64,000 nt of DNA from Nocardia albiluteola (GCF_018860155.1 NZ_JAHKNI010000003.1:310001-374000); one strand, 5' to 3'; numbered from the stretch's first letter, positions 7,807 through 17,328 are shown. Translations and numbers: made by a program. The notes: a model not told the origin generated them from the sequence alone.

Positions 7807-9201
7807 TCAGGTCGCGCGGCTGACCGAGGACATGTGGAAATCGGGAATCCGCAGCGGCGGCATCGCCGTGCGGGTGAACCAGTCCTTCCACTCGCGTGGC
7901 AGCGTGACCTCGGTGGCCCCCGCCTCGGTCGTGCGGCGCAGCAGATCCAGCGGGCTCTCGTTGAAGCGGAAGTTGTTCACCGCGGCGGTGACCTCGCCGT
8001 CCTCGACGAGGTAGACGCCGTCGCGGGTGAGCCCGGTGAGCAGCAGGGTGGCAGCATCAACCTCGCGGATGTACCAGAGGCAGGTCAACAGCAGCCCGCG
8101 CTCGGTGCGGGCGATCATCTCCGGCAGCGTCGCGCCCGAGCCGCCCGTCATCAGCAGGTTCTCGCCCGGAACCGTGATCGGTGCGTCGAATTCCGTTGCG
8201 GTGGCCCGCGGATACACCAGATTCTCGATGACGCCCTCGCGGATCCAGTCCACGCGCCGGGCCGGAAGGCCGTTGTCGAAGACCGAGAGCGCGGGTGAGG
8301 AGGCCGCCGTGGCCACGAACGGGCGGTACTCCAGGCCGGTCGCGCTCGGATCCGAGTAGAGGGTCAACCCGAGATCGGTGAGCCGCTCCCCGACGCGGGT
8401 GCCGCCCGCCCGCGAGAAGGCCGTGTGCCCCTCGTTGGCGCCGCGGCCCTGCATCTCCCAGTTCATGTAGATCAGCAGATCCGCGACCGCCGATGGGGGC
8501 AGCAGCGTCTCGTACCGTCCGGCGGGGAGCTCGACGCGGCGGGCGCTCCAGTCCAGCCGCCGCGCGAGCTCGGTCAGCAGTGCGGAGGCGTCGACATCGG
8601 CGAAGTCGAGGGTGCCCGCGCCGACCCAGGCGCTGGCGAGATCGGCTCCTGCGCCGCGCTTTCCGTTGATTTCGACCGATCCGGTCGGCTGGGTCCAGCG
8701 GCGGCGGATCCCGGTCGAGGTGCCCAGCCAGGTGGTGTGCAGCTGATGCTCGGCGAAGCCGTACAGCATGTCCGCGCCGTCGAAACCGGTGGCCAGCTCG
8801 CGCGCCAGGCCGGTGAAGACCTCGATGCCCGTCGCCGCGGGCTCGCCCGACCAGCCCGGGTCCAGATGCAGGCCCACCGCCTCGGGGTCCAGCAGCGGCA
8901 TCGCATCGCGCGCGGGCGTGGCGGAGCGCGCGGCCTCGTCGCTGGCGCGCACCACCGATTCGATGTCGGCGGCGGCCACGCTCGTCGAGCTCACGCTGCC
9001 GACCCGGGCGGCATTCGGCCCCTCGCGCAGGATCGAGACCACCGCCCACTCGCGCGAGGTCGAGGATCCGTTGGTGGTCATGGAGTTTCCGGCCCAGCGT
9101 AGCGAGGCCTCGGACCGGTCGGTGACGATGACGATCGCCTCGTCGGCCCGCGAGGCGGCCAGGGCCCGCTCGACGACCTCGCCGCCGTGTAGGACGCTCA
9201 T
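7807..9201 (-). CDS. pmbA: TldE/PmbA-family metalloprotease subunit
   Basis: 464 residues of the TldD/PmbA family, the subunit without the zinc site. In known systems TldD-TldE is a heterodimeric protease that unfolds and degrades or matures small peptides, including microcin B17 and other RiPPs. Typical segments are GNSMTTNGSSTSREWAVVS near the N-terminus, the long central YETLLPPSAVADLL strand/helix, and the C-terminal FRFNESPLDLLRR. The ATG at 9201 is chosen because it overlaps the tldD stop (ATGA); reading upstream would run deep into tldD. No RiPP precursor was found next to the pair. Confidence 0.92.
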   Translation of the reverse strand: MSVLHGGEVVERALAASRADEAIVIVTDRSEASLRWAGNSMTTNGSSTSREWAVVSILREGPNAARVGSVSSTSVAAADIESVVRASDEAARSATPARDAMPLLDPEAVGLHLDPGWSGEPAATGIEVFTGLARELATGFDGADMLYGFAEHQLHTTWLGTSTGIRRRWTQPTGSVEINGKRGAGADLASAWVGAGTLDFADVDASALLTELARRLDWSARRVELPAGRYETLLPPSAVADLLIYMNWEMQGRGANEGHTAFSRAGGTRVGERLTDLGLTLYSDPSATGLEYRPFVATAASSPALSVFDNGLPARRVDWIREGVIENLVYPRATATEFDAPITVPGENLLMTGGSGATLPEMIARTERGLLLTCLWYIREVDAATLLLTGLTRDGVYLVEDGEVTAAVNNFRFNESPLDLLRRTTEAGATEVTLPREWKDWFTRTAMPPLRIPDFHMSSVSRAT

Positions 9202-10724
9202 CGCCCCGCCTCCGATCGAGTATTGAGAATGTTGACCCCGCGCACCAGGACCGACGGGCAACCGTGGCTGACCGCGGCCACCTGGCCGGGCTGGGCCTTG
9301 CCGCAGTTGAACGCGCCGCCCAGCACCCAGGTGGAGGGTCCGCCGACCGCCTCCATCGAGCCCCAGAAATCGGTGGTGGTGGCCTGATAGGCGACATCGC
9401 GCAGCTGGCCGGCCAAGCGCCCGTTGCGGATCCGGAAGAACCGCTGACCGGTGAACTGGAAGTTGTAGCGCTGCATGTCGATCGACCACGACTTGTCGCC
9501 GACGATGTAGATGCCGTTCTCGATGCGGGAGATCAGCTCCTCGGTGCTGGTGTCGCGCACCGGATCCGGCTGCAGTGAGACGTTGGCCATCCGCTGAATC
9601 GGCACATGGTGGGCCGAATCCGCGTACGAGCAGCCGTTGGAGCGGTCCAGGCCCAGCCGCGGCGCGAAGACTCGGTCCAGCTGGTAGCCCACGAGCACGC
9701 CCTCGCGCACCAGATCCCAGCGCTGGCCGGCCACGCCCTCGTCGTCGTAGCCGACCGAAGCCAGGCCGTGCCGCTCGACGCGGTCGCCCGTGACGTGCAT
9801 GATCGGGGTGCCGTACCGCAGCGTGCCCAGCTGATCGGGTGTGGCGAACGAGGTTCCGGCATAGGCCGCCTCATAGCCGATCGCACGGTCGTATTCGGTG
9901 GCGTGGCCGATGGATTCGTGGATGGTGAGCCACAGATTGGTCGGGTCGACAACCAGATCGGTAGGGCCCGGAGTAACCGTGGGCGCCTTCACCTTCTCGG
10001 CCAGCCACTGCGGGATCCGGGCGAGTTCTCCTGTCCAGTCCCAGACGCCGTCGGCGCCGGTGACGTACTCCCAGCCGCGCCCGGCCGGCGCGGCCAGGGT
10101 GCGCATCGTCTCGAACGCACCCGCACCGGCGTCCACCGTGATCGCCTCCAGGTGCGGATGCAATCGCACCCGCTGCTGGGTGATCGCTGATCCGGCGGTG
10201 TCGGTGTAGTAGGTCTGCTCCTTGACCTGTAGCACGTGCGCCTCGACGTGATCGACGCCGTCGGCGGCGGACAGGCGCTCCGAATAGTCCTGCAGCAGTG
10301 CTACTTTTTCCGGCGTCGGCACCTCGAACGGGTCGATCGCGTAGTCCGAGACCCACTGCGCGTCGCCGTAGACGGGCTCGTCCGCCAGCTCCACGCGCTC
10401 GCGGTTCAACGCGCGCAGCGTGGTCGCCACCGTCACCGCGCGGCGCGCGACCTGCACGGCGGTGGCGGGGGACAGGTCGGCGTGGGAGGCGAAACCCCAG
10501 GTGCCATCGACGATTACGCGGACCGCGAAGCCCAGGTCGATGGAGTCGGTGACCGCCTCCACGCGGCCGTCCCGCAGCCGGATCGACTGCCGGACCTGGC
10601 GGTGGACGCGCAGATCGGCGTAGCCGGCCCCCGCGGCGCGCGCGGCGCTGAGCGCGGCCTCGGCTAATGCGGCCAGCGGCAGCGCGCGGAACTCCTCGTC
10701 CACGGCACGGGATGCAATGCTCAC
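9198..10724 (-). CDS. tldD: TldD-family zinc metalloprotease
   Basis: 508 residues with the family zinc motif HESIGH (H269, E270, H274) and the Cys-containing FNCGKAQPGQ segment near the C-terminus. It forms a heterodimer with the overlapping pmbA product (4-nt ATGA overlap). The start is uncertain. GTG 10724 gives an N-terminus like that of relatives (a short acidic lead followed by LPLAALAEAAL), but no strong Shine-Dalgarno is visible. An in-frame start a few codons earlier at 10733 is possible. Likely a housekeeping peptide-degrading protease in actinobacteria; a role in peptide natural-product maturation is only a possibility. Confidence 0.93.
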   Translation of the reverse strand: MSIASRAVDEEFRALPLAALAEAALSAARAAGAGYADLRVHRQVRQSIRLRDGRVEAVTDSIDLGFAVRVIVDGTWGFASHADLSPATAVQVARRAVTVATTLRALNRERVELADEPVYGDAQWVSDYAIDPFEVPTPEKVALLQDYSERLSAADGVDHVEAHVLQVKEQTYYTDTAGSAITQQRVRLHPHLEAITVDAGAGAFETMRTLAAPAGRGWEYVTGADGVWDWTGELARIPQWLAEKVKAPTVTPGPTDLVVDPTNLWLTIHESIGHATEYDRAIGYEAAYAGTSFATPDQLGTLRYGTPIMHVTGDRVERHGLASVGYDDEGVAGQRWDLVREGVLVGYQLDRVFAPRLGLDRSNGCSYADSAHHVPIQRMANVSLQPDPVRDTSTEELISRIENGIYIVGDKSWSIDMQRYNFQFTGQRFFRIRNGRLAGQLRDVAYQATTTDFWGSMEAVGGPSTWVLGGAFNCGKAQPGQVAAVSHGCPSVLVRGVNILNTRSEAGR

Positions 10725-10991
10725 GCAGCACACCGTAATTGCTCGGGAGCTGCCTCTTCAAGAACAAAAGCCGAGCGTGCGGGTGCGGACGGCGAATCCG
10801 TGGCGAGCCGCGCGCGTGCGGGCGCGTCGGTGGCGGGCGGCGCGGTGAATGCGTTGCGGCCCAGTGCGACACGCCGCGCAAACTGGCAGTGAGTGCAATG
10901 TCGCAGGCTGTGCGTGTGCGCGCGAGGTGTAACGCGCGGTGACACGCAGCCTGCCGGGTATTTGATCTCGTATGCCGTACTGTCTGCCCGC

Positions 10992-11669
10992 GTGCCGCCA
11001 TCCGCCCTCCGTGACCGCAAGCGAGAACGCACCCGCCGCGCCCTGCTCGAGGCCGCCGTCGACATGTTCGAATCCCGTGGCTACGAGGCGACTACGGTCG
11101 CCGACATCGCCGCGGCCGCCGAGGTGGGCACCCGCACCTTCTTCAATTACTTCGAGAGCAAGGAAGAACTGCTCTTCCCCGAGCCCGACGAGCGCGTGCG
11201 CGCGGCCGTCCACGCCATCGCGACCCGCCGCCCGGACGAGCGGCCGGTCGAGGTGCTTCTGCGCGCGCTACGTGCGGCCGGCGACAATCCGGGCGAGCAC
11301 CTCGGGGACGACCTGGCCGCCAGGATCGCGGTCCTGCGGGCTCAGGTCTCGCGCACGGTGCCCGCGGTCAGCGGTCGCGCGGCGCACGCGCAACTGGCGG
11401 CGCAGCAGGAGATCGCCCGTCAGCTGCGCGCGGCCTTTCCGGACGAGCTGGACGACGTCGGCGCGGCGGCCCTGGTCGGCGCGGTGATCGGCGCGGTCTC
11501 CGGGGCGCTGACCGTCCTGTTCTCCGGTCGCCACGCCATCGAGGACGGCGAACGCCTGCAGCGCAAGATCCGCGAGACCACCTCGCGCGTGCTCGCGCCC
11601 TGGCTGGCCGGGCATTCGACCCATGCCGCGTCCGGGGCCCGGCCGTTGCCCGCCGAGGTGCGCTGCTGA
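10992..11669 (+). CDS. TetR-family regulator
   Basis: 225 residues. The N-terminal HTH covers about residues 10-56, with TRRALLEAAVDMFESRGYEATTVADIAAAAEVGTRTFFNYF as separate helices ending in the classic F-x-Y-F turn. The C-terminal ligand domain is Ala/Arg rich and unassignable. The GTG at 10992 is preferred to an upstream ATG at 10893, because the upstream extension is Cys/Arg-rich and unlike TetR proteins. It lies between tldD and a two-component system and shares a strand with the latter. Target unknown. Confidence 0.88.
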   Translation: MPPSALRDRKRERTRRALLEAAVDMFESRGYEATTVADIAAAAEVGTRTFFNYFESKEELLFPEPDERVRAAVHAIATRRPDERPVEVLLRALRAAGDNPGEHLGDDLAARIAVLRAQVSRTVPAVSGRAAHAQLAAQQEIARQLRAAFPDELDDVGAAALVGAVIGAVSGALTVLFSGRHAIEDGERLQRKIRETTSRVLAPWLAGHSTHAASGARPLPAEVRC

Positions 11670-11827
11670 GCGCGGCGGACACCCCTGGCCGGTGCTGGAC
11701 ATTCGTGCCGGAGGCAGCTCGACATCGGTCGCGGCGAGTGGATGTGATGGCCGGGGCCCGATACGTGTGTGCGCGGCGGCGCCGCACGTCCGGCCGGGCA
11801 CCCGGGCGCGCGTTCTAGGCTGAGGAC

Positions 11828-13054
11828 GTGCGTCGATTCAGCCTGTGGCTCCGCGGCAAGCCCATGGTCGCCGATGCGATGCTGGCCGCACTGCTGCTCG
11901 CTGCCGATCTCGCCTCGGCCGTTCACAAGCGGCATCTGGCGCTCTATCTCGTATTCGCGGTGCTGGTTCCGCTGCCGGTGATCGTGCGGCGCAGGTATCC
12001 ACGCGCAAGTGCGACTGCGCTGCTGGGCGTGTCGATTCTCAACAGTCTGGTGAGCGGCGCGATCGGCGAAAACCTGCAGAATCCGGCGCTGGGTGCGCTG
12101 GGCATCGCGCTGTACACCCTGGTCGCGTACGTGGGGCGGCGGGACGGGCTGATCTATCTCGGCGGACTGACCCTCGACGCGGCCCTGGCCGATGCGCTGA
12201 ACCACGAATCGATCCCGATGACGATCGCGATCCTGACGCTGTACTACGCGCTGTGCTGGACCCTCGCGGAATTCCTCGGCGCCCGCCACGCCTACGACGC
12301 CGAGGTGGCCGCGCGGCTGGCGGTGGCCGACGACGACCGGGAACGCGCTGCGCACGAGGCGGTTTCGGTCGAACGCACCCGGGTCGCGCGCGAGCTGCAC
12401 GATATCGTCGCGCATGCGGTGAGCGTGATCGTCGTGCATGCCGACGGCGCCCGCTACGCGCTGCGCACCGATCCGGATGCGGCCGATCGGGCGCTGGGCA
12501 CCATCGCGGCCACCGGGCGCGAGGCGCTGCGCGAGCTGCGGCGCACGGTCGCGCTGCTGCGCACCGAGCAGTCCCCCGAACAGCTGCCACAGCACGGCAC
12601 CGCCGGCCTGGCGCGGGTGGTGGGGATGATGCGCAGTGCCGGCCTCGCGGTCGAACTGGAGCTGGCCGGTGAACTCGACAGCATCGCCCCCGAGGTGAGC
12701 CTGGGTGTGCACCGCATCGTGCAGGAGTCGCTGACCAACACCTTCCGCCATGCGGGCCCCGCCCCGAAGGCGTGGGTGCGGGTGCATCGCCGGGACGAGG
12801 ATGTGCTGGTGGAGGTCGTCGATATCGGCCATCAGTGGGTAGCACAGGAACCGGCCGCCGATCCGCCGCCGGGCACGTCCGCCCGTCCGTCCGGCGCGAT
12901 GGCCCGCAACGGCCTCACCGGCAGCGGCCTCGGCCTGGTGGGCATGCGCGAGCGCGTCGCGGTCCTGGGTGGTTCGCTCGAGGCCGGGCGGCGCCCCGAG
13001 GGCGGCTGGCGCGTCCGGGCGATCATCCCGCTCACCCGGGATGGCTCCGAGTAG
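11828..13054 (+). CDS. Sensor histidine kinase (NarL/DesK type)
   Basis: 408 residues. About four or five hydrophobic segments in residues 18-150 form a membrane sensor with little extracytoplasmic sequence. The dimerisation/phosphoacceptor box RVARELHDIVAH carries the phospho-His at H191. The C-terminal ATPase domain has an N-box QESLTNTFRHAG and a G-box GLGLVGMRERV. It starts at GTG 11828. The partner response regulator follows 54 bp downstream on the same strand. The signal is unknown; this class often senses membrane or cell-envelope state. Confidence 0.93.
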   Translation: MRRFSLWLRGKPMVADAMLAALLLAADLASAVHKRHLALYLVFAVLVPLPVIVRRRYPRASATALLGVSILNSLVSGAIGENLQNPALGALGIALYTLVAYVGRRDGLIYLGGLTLDAALADALNHESIPMTIAILTLYYALCWTLAEFLGARHAYDAEVAARLAVADDDRERAAHEAVSVERTRVARELHDIVAHAVSVIVVHADGARYALRTDPDAADRALGTIAATGREALRELRRTVALLRTEQSPEQLPQHGTAGLARVVGMMRSAGLAVELELAGELDSIAPEVSLGVHRIVQESLTNTFRHAGPAPKAWVRVHRRDEDVLVEVVDIGHQWVAQEPAADPPPGTSARPSGAMARNGLTGSGLGLVGMRERVAVLGGSLEAGRRPEGGWRVRAIIPLTRDGSE

Positions 13055-13108
13055 TCGCCGGTCGGGTCGCCCGCACGGATCGCCCCGGCGGACAAGTAGA
13101 TTGGACGG

Positions 13109-13768
13109 GTGCCGATCACCGTACTCGTCGTCGACGACCAGGAGTTGATGCGAGCCGGGCTGCGGATGGTGCTGGGGGCGCACCCCGATCTCACGGTGGT
13201 GGGGGAGGCCGGCAACGGCGCCGCGGCCGTGCAGCAGGCCCGGGAGCTGGCGCCCGACGTGGTGCTGATGGACGTCCGCATGCCGGTGGTCGACGGCGTC
13301 ACCGCGACGAGTCGGATCCTCGAATCCGGCTGCGGCAGCAAGGTTCTCGTCATGACCACCTTCGACCTGGACGAACACGCCCTCGGCGCGCTGCGGGCGG
13401 GCGCGAGCGGCTTTCTGCTCAAGGACACCCCGCCGGAGGACCTGATCTCGGCGATTCGCAGCGTGGCCGCGGGTGACGCCGTGGTCTCCCCGAAGGTGAC
13501 CAAGCGCCTGCTGGATCGGTTGATTGCCGACGACCCCGGCGGCATGCGCGACAGCGCGGTGCTGGATGTGCTCACCGCCCGCGAGCGGGAGGTGCTCGAG
13601 CAGATCGCCGCGGGCCGCTCCAACGCCGAGATCGCCGGGGAGCTGTACCTGTCCGAGGCCACGGTCAAGACCCACGTGGGCCGCGTGCTCACCAAGCTGG
13701 GCCTGCGCGATCGAGTGCAGGCGGTGGTCCTGGCCTATGAGACGGGGCTGGTCCGGCCGGGGGCGTGA
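13109..13768 (+). CDS. NarL/FixJ-type response regulator
   Basis: 219 residues. The receiver domain has the acidic pair D9/D10, the phospho-acceptor D55 (VVLMDVRMP) and the Lys of FLLKDTPP. A LuxR-type HTH covers about residues 150-212 (LTAREREVLEQIAAG, then AEIAGELYLSEATVKTHV). It starts at GTG 13109, just after the cognate kinase. Target genes may include nearby transport functions, but no adjacent effector is obvious. Family assignment is secure. Confidence 0.94.
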   Translation: MPITVLVVDDQELMRAGLRMVLGAHPDLTVVGEAGNGAAAVQQARELAPDVVLMDVRMPVVDGVTATSRILESGCGSKVLVMTTFDLDEHALGALRAGASGFLLKDTPPEDLISAIRSVAAGDAVVSPKVTKRLLDRLIADDPGGMRDSAVLDVLTAREREVLEQIAAGRSNAEIAGELYLSEATVKTHVGRVLTKLGLRDRVQAVVLAYETGLVRPGA

Positions 13769-13853
13769 ATTCTCAGTAAGGGTTCAGTCTCGGCGGGAGA
13801 AAATCCGGTCGCGCGGTCGTTGAATGGGGTAGATGGATTCGGAAAGGACCGTC

Positions 13854-14336
13854 ATGCCCGCCGTACTGTTCGCCCTGTACCTGGTTGTCGAGATCGCCGC
13901 CCTCGTCGTGGTCGGCCATTTCATCGGTGCCGCCCTGACGATTCTGCTGCTCATCGCGTGTTCGGGCCTGGGCCTGATCGTGGTGCGCTCGCAGGGCCGC
14001 CGGGTGTTCGATCAGTTCCGGCGTGCCGGGCGCGGGGAGATCACCCCGGGCGCGGCGGTCGCCGACGGCGCGCTGGTCACCCTCGGCGCGGTCGCGATGT
14101 TCGTCCCCGGCCTGGTCACCTCCGTGCTGGGCCTGCTCCTGCTGCTGCCCACCCGAGCCCTGTTGCGGCCCTTCGTCTCCGCCTTTGCCAACCGCCGCAT
14201 CGATCGCCTGTCGATGGCGGGCGGATATCGCGGTGTGGTCGTCGACCCGTCGGGTGATGTGGTCGACGGCACGGTCGTGCACGAGTACTACGACGACGGA
14301 CAGGGCGCCGCTCGTCCGATGATCGACGGTAAGTAG
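13854..14336 (+). CDS. fxsA: FxsA family membrane protein
   Basis: 160 residues with two hydrophobic regions: residues about 3-44 as a hairpin of two segments, and about 68-97. A conserved cytoplasmic loop follows the first pair (RSQGRRVFDQFRRAGRGEITPG). This is the FxsA pattern, a membrane protein first known for suppressing phage exclusion in E. coli. In mycobacteria the homologue lies near lnt/ppm1 and rbpA. Here it is about 5 kb upstream of lnt. ATG 13854 is chosen because AAAGGA lies 5 nt upstream; ATG 13833 in the same frame would add seven polar residues. Confidence 0.88.
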   Translation: MPAVLFALYLVVEIAALVVVGHFIGAALTILLLIACSGLGLIVVRSQGRRVFDQFRRAGRGEITPGAAVADGALVTLGAVAMFVPGLVTSVLGLLLLLPTRALLRPFVSAFANRRIDRLSMAGGYRGVVVDPSGDVVDGTVVHEYYDDGQGAARPMIDGK

Positions 14337-14357
14337 CCGGATCCGCCGGCGCGCCGG

Positions 14358-14960
14358 TCACCGCACGGCGGCGCGCAACGCGGCCTCGACCGCACAGGTC
14401 AGCGTCTCCAGGTACGCGTCGTCGATGTCGCCGCGCATGATCAGCATCCGGAAGCCCAGCGGCGCGATCAGCAGATCCATGCCGAGTTCCAGATCCAGCC
14501 GGTCCGGCAGCTCGCCGCGGTCGATCGCCGCCTCCAGCACGGCCCGCGCCGCGGCCCGGCGCGGCACCGCGACCCCGGTGTACAGCACCTCCTCGAGCGC
14601 GCTCGAGCGGCCCGCGTCGGAGAGCAGTCCGAGGCCGATCCGGCTGACCAGCGGATTGGCCAACTGACCACGGATGCTGTCCAGCAGTTCGCGTAGGTCG
14701 CTGTGCAGGGCGCCGGTGGCAGGGGGCGGGGGCAGCGCCCCGGTGACCGCGTCGCGGATCAGCTCGGTGAGCATGTCCTCCTTGGACGACCAGCGCCGAT
14801 ACAGGGCCGCCTTGCCCACGCCGGCGCGCCGGGCGATCGCCTCCATGGACAGTCGCGCGTAGCCGGCCTCGGCGAGTTCGGTGAAGGTCGCCGCGGTGAT
14901 CGCGTCGGTCACCTGCTGTCGCAGGGCGGCGCCTCCGGTTGCCGTTCGCTCGGTTGCCAT
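14358..14960 (-). CDS. TetR-family regulator of the adjacent hydrolase
   Basis: 200 residues. The N-terminal HTH covers about residues 15-62, with the ARRAGVGKAALYRRWSSKEDML recognition region. The C-terminal domain resembles TetR_C of AcrR-like repressors. The ATG is at 14960. It diverges from an alpha/beta hydrolase gene, and the 110-bp spacer carries two inverted repeats made of GGAACG/CGTTCC. I infer local repression of the hydrolase and of itself. Confidence 0.9.
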   Translation of the reverse strand: MATERTATGGAALRQQVTDAITAATFTELAEAGYARLSMEAIARRAGVGKAALYRRWSSKEDMLTELIRDAVTGALPPPPATGALHSDLRELLDSIRGQLANPLVSRIGLGLLSDAGRSSALEEVLYTGVAVPRRAAARAVLEAAIDRGELPDRLDLELGMDLLIAPLGFRMLIMRGDIDDAYLETLTCAVEAALRAAVR

Positions 14961-14980
14961 GTACCGAGGATAGCCGAGAC

Positions 14981-15050
14981 GGAACGGTTGCGTTCCATTT
15001 GATTCGGCGGTACGGTCGTTCATGAAACGGAACGGCACCGTATCGTTCCG
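14981..15050. promoter_or_regulatory. Two inverted repeats, probable TetR operator
   Basis: GGAACG-4 nt-CGTTCC lies at 14981-14996, and CGGAACG-9 nt-CGTTCCG at 15028-15050. Both use the same arm sequence. They occupy the divergent spacer between the TetR and hydrolase starts. Each site is close to one start codon, as expected for coordinate autorepression. Confidence 0.7.
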
Positions 15051-15070
15051 AAAATGAGCGGAGAGCGGCG

Positions 15071-16240
15071 ATGAAATTCCTCTACGACGACGAGTCCTTT
15101 TCCTTCGAGGCGCTGCGCGCGGCCGGATATGCCACCTATGCCGGCGCCGAACTCGGCGAGGTGCTGGTGACCTGCGGGCGGATCCCCGAGGGCGACGAGG
15201 CCGCCTGGTCGTCCGAGTGGGCCGCGACGGCCGCCCGGGTCGAGGGCATCGGGCGGGACGCACTGGCCGCCGGGCACCGGGTGAGCGCGCGCGAGGCGCT
15301 GCTGCGCGCGTCGAACTACTACCGGACCGCCGACTTCTACCGCCGCGAGGATCCGGCGAACGACGCCGAGTCCGCACGGCTGGCCACGGCGTCGCAGCGG
15401 ACCTTCGCCGACGCCGCGGCCCTGCTCGATACCCCGGCCCGCGCCGTGCGGATCCCCTACGAGGACACGACGCTTCCGGGTTACCTGTTCCTCGCGGACG
15501 ATTCGGGACAGCCGCGCCCGACGGTGCTCTACCACGGCGGATTCGACTCCACCCTCGAGGAGGACTACCTCGGGCTCGCCGCCGGTGCGTTGCGGCGCGG
15601 CTACCACGTCCTGGCCTTCGACGGTCCTGGCCAGGGCAGCACCGTGCGCGAACAGGGCCTGCACTTCCGGCCCGACTGGGAGGCCGTCGTCACCCCCGTC
15701 GTCGATTTCGCCCTCGCCCTGCCCGAGGCGGACCCCGCCCGGCTCGTTCTGGTCGGCACGAGCATGGGCGGCTATCTCGCGGCCCGGGCGGCCGCGTTCG
15801 AGCACCGTCTCGCCGCATGCGTGCTGCACGACGGCGTCTACGACATGCATGAACCGTTCGCGACGACCCTGGAGCTCGCGGCCCGGGCGCCCGGTGGGCT
15901 CGAGGCGGTGCTGGCGCAGAACACGCAGGCGCGCTGGGCCGTTCGCAACGGCCGGTGGACCTTCGGGGTGTCGACCGCGCAGGAGCTCGTCGAGGTGACC
16001 CGGCCGTACACGATGGCGGGGCTGGCCGACCGAATCGTGTGTCCGACACTGGTTCTGGAGGCCGAGAACGACCAGTTCTTCGAGGGCCAGCCGCAGCGCA
16101 TCTACGACGCGCTGACCTGCCGCAAGGACCTCATCGCGTTCCGCGAGGACGAGGGCGGTGGCGAGCACTGCCACGAGGGTGCGGTCGCTCTGTGGCATCA
16201 GCGCACCTTCGATTGGCTGGACGAGCTGCTTGCGGCCTGA
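15071..16240 (+). CDS. Alpha/beta hydrolase of the FrsA / dihydropseudooxynicotine hydrolase type
   Basis: 389 residues. An N-terminal helical region (1-125) precedes an alpha/beta hydrolase core. The nucleophile elbow is GTSMGG with S231, the oxyanion region is LYHGGFDS, the acid lies in AENDQFF and the His in GGEHCHEGA. The helical N-terminal cap and overall length fit the FrsA-like/C-C hydrolase group that acts on side chains of cyclic ketones or esters. The ATG at 15071 follows GGAGAGCGG. It is divergent from its probable TetR repressor. I infer catabolism or detoxification of a small molecule sensed by the repressor. Confidence 0.87.
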   Translation: MKFLYDDESFSFEALRAAGYATYAGAELGEVLVTCGRIPEGDEAAWSSEWAATAARVEGIGRDALAAGHRVSAREALLRASNYYRTADFYRREDPANDAESARLATASQRTFADAAALLDTPARAVRIPYEDTTLPGYLFLADDSGQPRPTVLYHGGFDSTLEEDYLGLAAGALRRGYHVLAFDGPGQGSTVREQGLHFRPDWEAVVTPVVDFALALPEADPARLVLVGTSMGGYLAARAAAFEHRLAACVLHDGVYDMHEPFATTLELAARAPGGLEAVLAQNTQARWAVRNGRWTFGVSTAQELVEVTRPYTMAGLADRIVCPTLVLEAENDQFFEGQPQRIYDALTCRKDLIAFREDEGGGEHCHEGAVALWHQRTFDWLDELLAA

Positions 16241-16322
16241 CGGTCGCGCTCCCGGCGTTTACGATTCGACGAAGATGGCGCCCGCGGGCCGCCGCCACCG
16301 TGATAGTCCGGAGGGAGCAGCG

Positions 16323-17183
16323 ATGGGATCACCGAGTCTCGACGAGTGGCTCGCGGGCGGCGAACGCCTCCGGGTGGGCGGGCGCGAGATCTTCCACCGG
16401 CAGGACGGTCCCGGTGCCGGGCGTCCGGTGACCCTGGTGCACGGCTTCCCCACGTCCTCGCATGACTGGGCTGCGATCATGCCCGCGCTCACCGAATCCG
16501 GTTGCCGGGTCACGACTCTCGACCTGCTCGGCTTCGGTGCGAGCGCGAAGCCGAGCGGTCACGAGTACACGATCGATGAGCAGGCATCGATCGTCGAGGC
16601 GGTGTGGGACCATCTCGGTATCGGCCGGACGGCTCTGGTCGCGCACGACTACGGCGTCTCGGTCGCCCAGGAGCTACTGCATCGCGACGCCGCGCGTATC
16701 ACCGCCGCCGCGTTCCTCAACGGCGGCCTGTACCCGGACCTGCACCGGCCCGTCCGCGTGCAGAAGTTGCTGCACGGCCCCGCGGGCGCGGTCCTGCAGT
16801 ACCTGTCGACCGAGCCGATGTATCGCAGGTCGATACGGGAAATACTCGGGCGTCCGGTCTCCGGCGACGAACTGCACGACATGTGGCGAGCGACCTCGAT
16901 GAACGGCGGCAGGCGCGTGCAGCATCGGCTGCTGCGTTACATCGACGACCGGCGGGTGCACGGCGGCCGCTGGCAATCGGCACTCGAAAACTATGGAGGC
17001 CCGATGCTGTTCGTCTGGGGTCCCGCGGACCCGGTGAGCGGCGCCCATGTACTGCCTCGCCTGCGCGAGCGGCTGCCGGGCGCGCGGCTCGTGGTCCTCG
17101 ACGAGCCTCCCGCGACGGGGCACTACCCGCAGGTGGAGAATCCGGAAGCGGTCGCCGCCGCGCTGACCGAATTCCTGCGCTGA
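16323..17183 (+). CDS. Alpha/beta hydrolase with Asp nucleophile (epoxide hydrolase/dehalogenase-like)
   Basis: 286 residues. The nucleophile position is Asp, in AHDYGVS (D109), not Ser. The oxyanion motif is VHGFPTS and the catalytic His is H267 in GHYPQVENPE. An Asp nucleophile is the hallmark of epoxide hydrolases and haloalkane dehalogenases within this fold. The ATG at 16323 has GGAGGGAG about 5 nt upstream. It follows the previous hydrolase by 82 bp on the same strand, so co-transcription from the TetR-controlled promoter is plausible. Confidence 0.85.
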   Translation: MGSPSLDEWLAGGERLRVGGREIFHRQDGPGAGRPVTLVHGFPTSSHDWAAIMPALTESGCRVTTLDLLGFGASAKPSGHEYTIDEQASIVEAVWDHLGIGRTALVAHDYGVSVAQELLHRDAARITAAAFLNGGLYPDLHRPVRVQKLLHGPAGAVLQYLSTEPMYRRSIREILGRPVSGDELHDMWRATSMNGGRRVQHRLLRYIDDRRVHGGRWQSALENYGGPMLFVWGPADPVSGAHVLPRLRERLPGARLVVLDEPPATGHYPQVENPEAVAAALTEFLR

Positions 17184-17328
17184 ACGGACTCGGCAAGGCG
17201 GGAGGGAACTCAGGGCCGCGAGAAGGTGCGGGAGTATCCGGCGGCGTTGCGGATGCGGAGACCGGAGGCGGTCATCGTGGACGGGGCGGCGGCGAGCGGG
17301 GCCGGCGGCTCCGGCAGACTGGGGTGTC

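Noticed and set aside
11420..13675. Long minus-strand frame across the two-component system
   Set aside because: It is antisense to a kinase and response regulator with intact motifs, and has no motif of its own.
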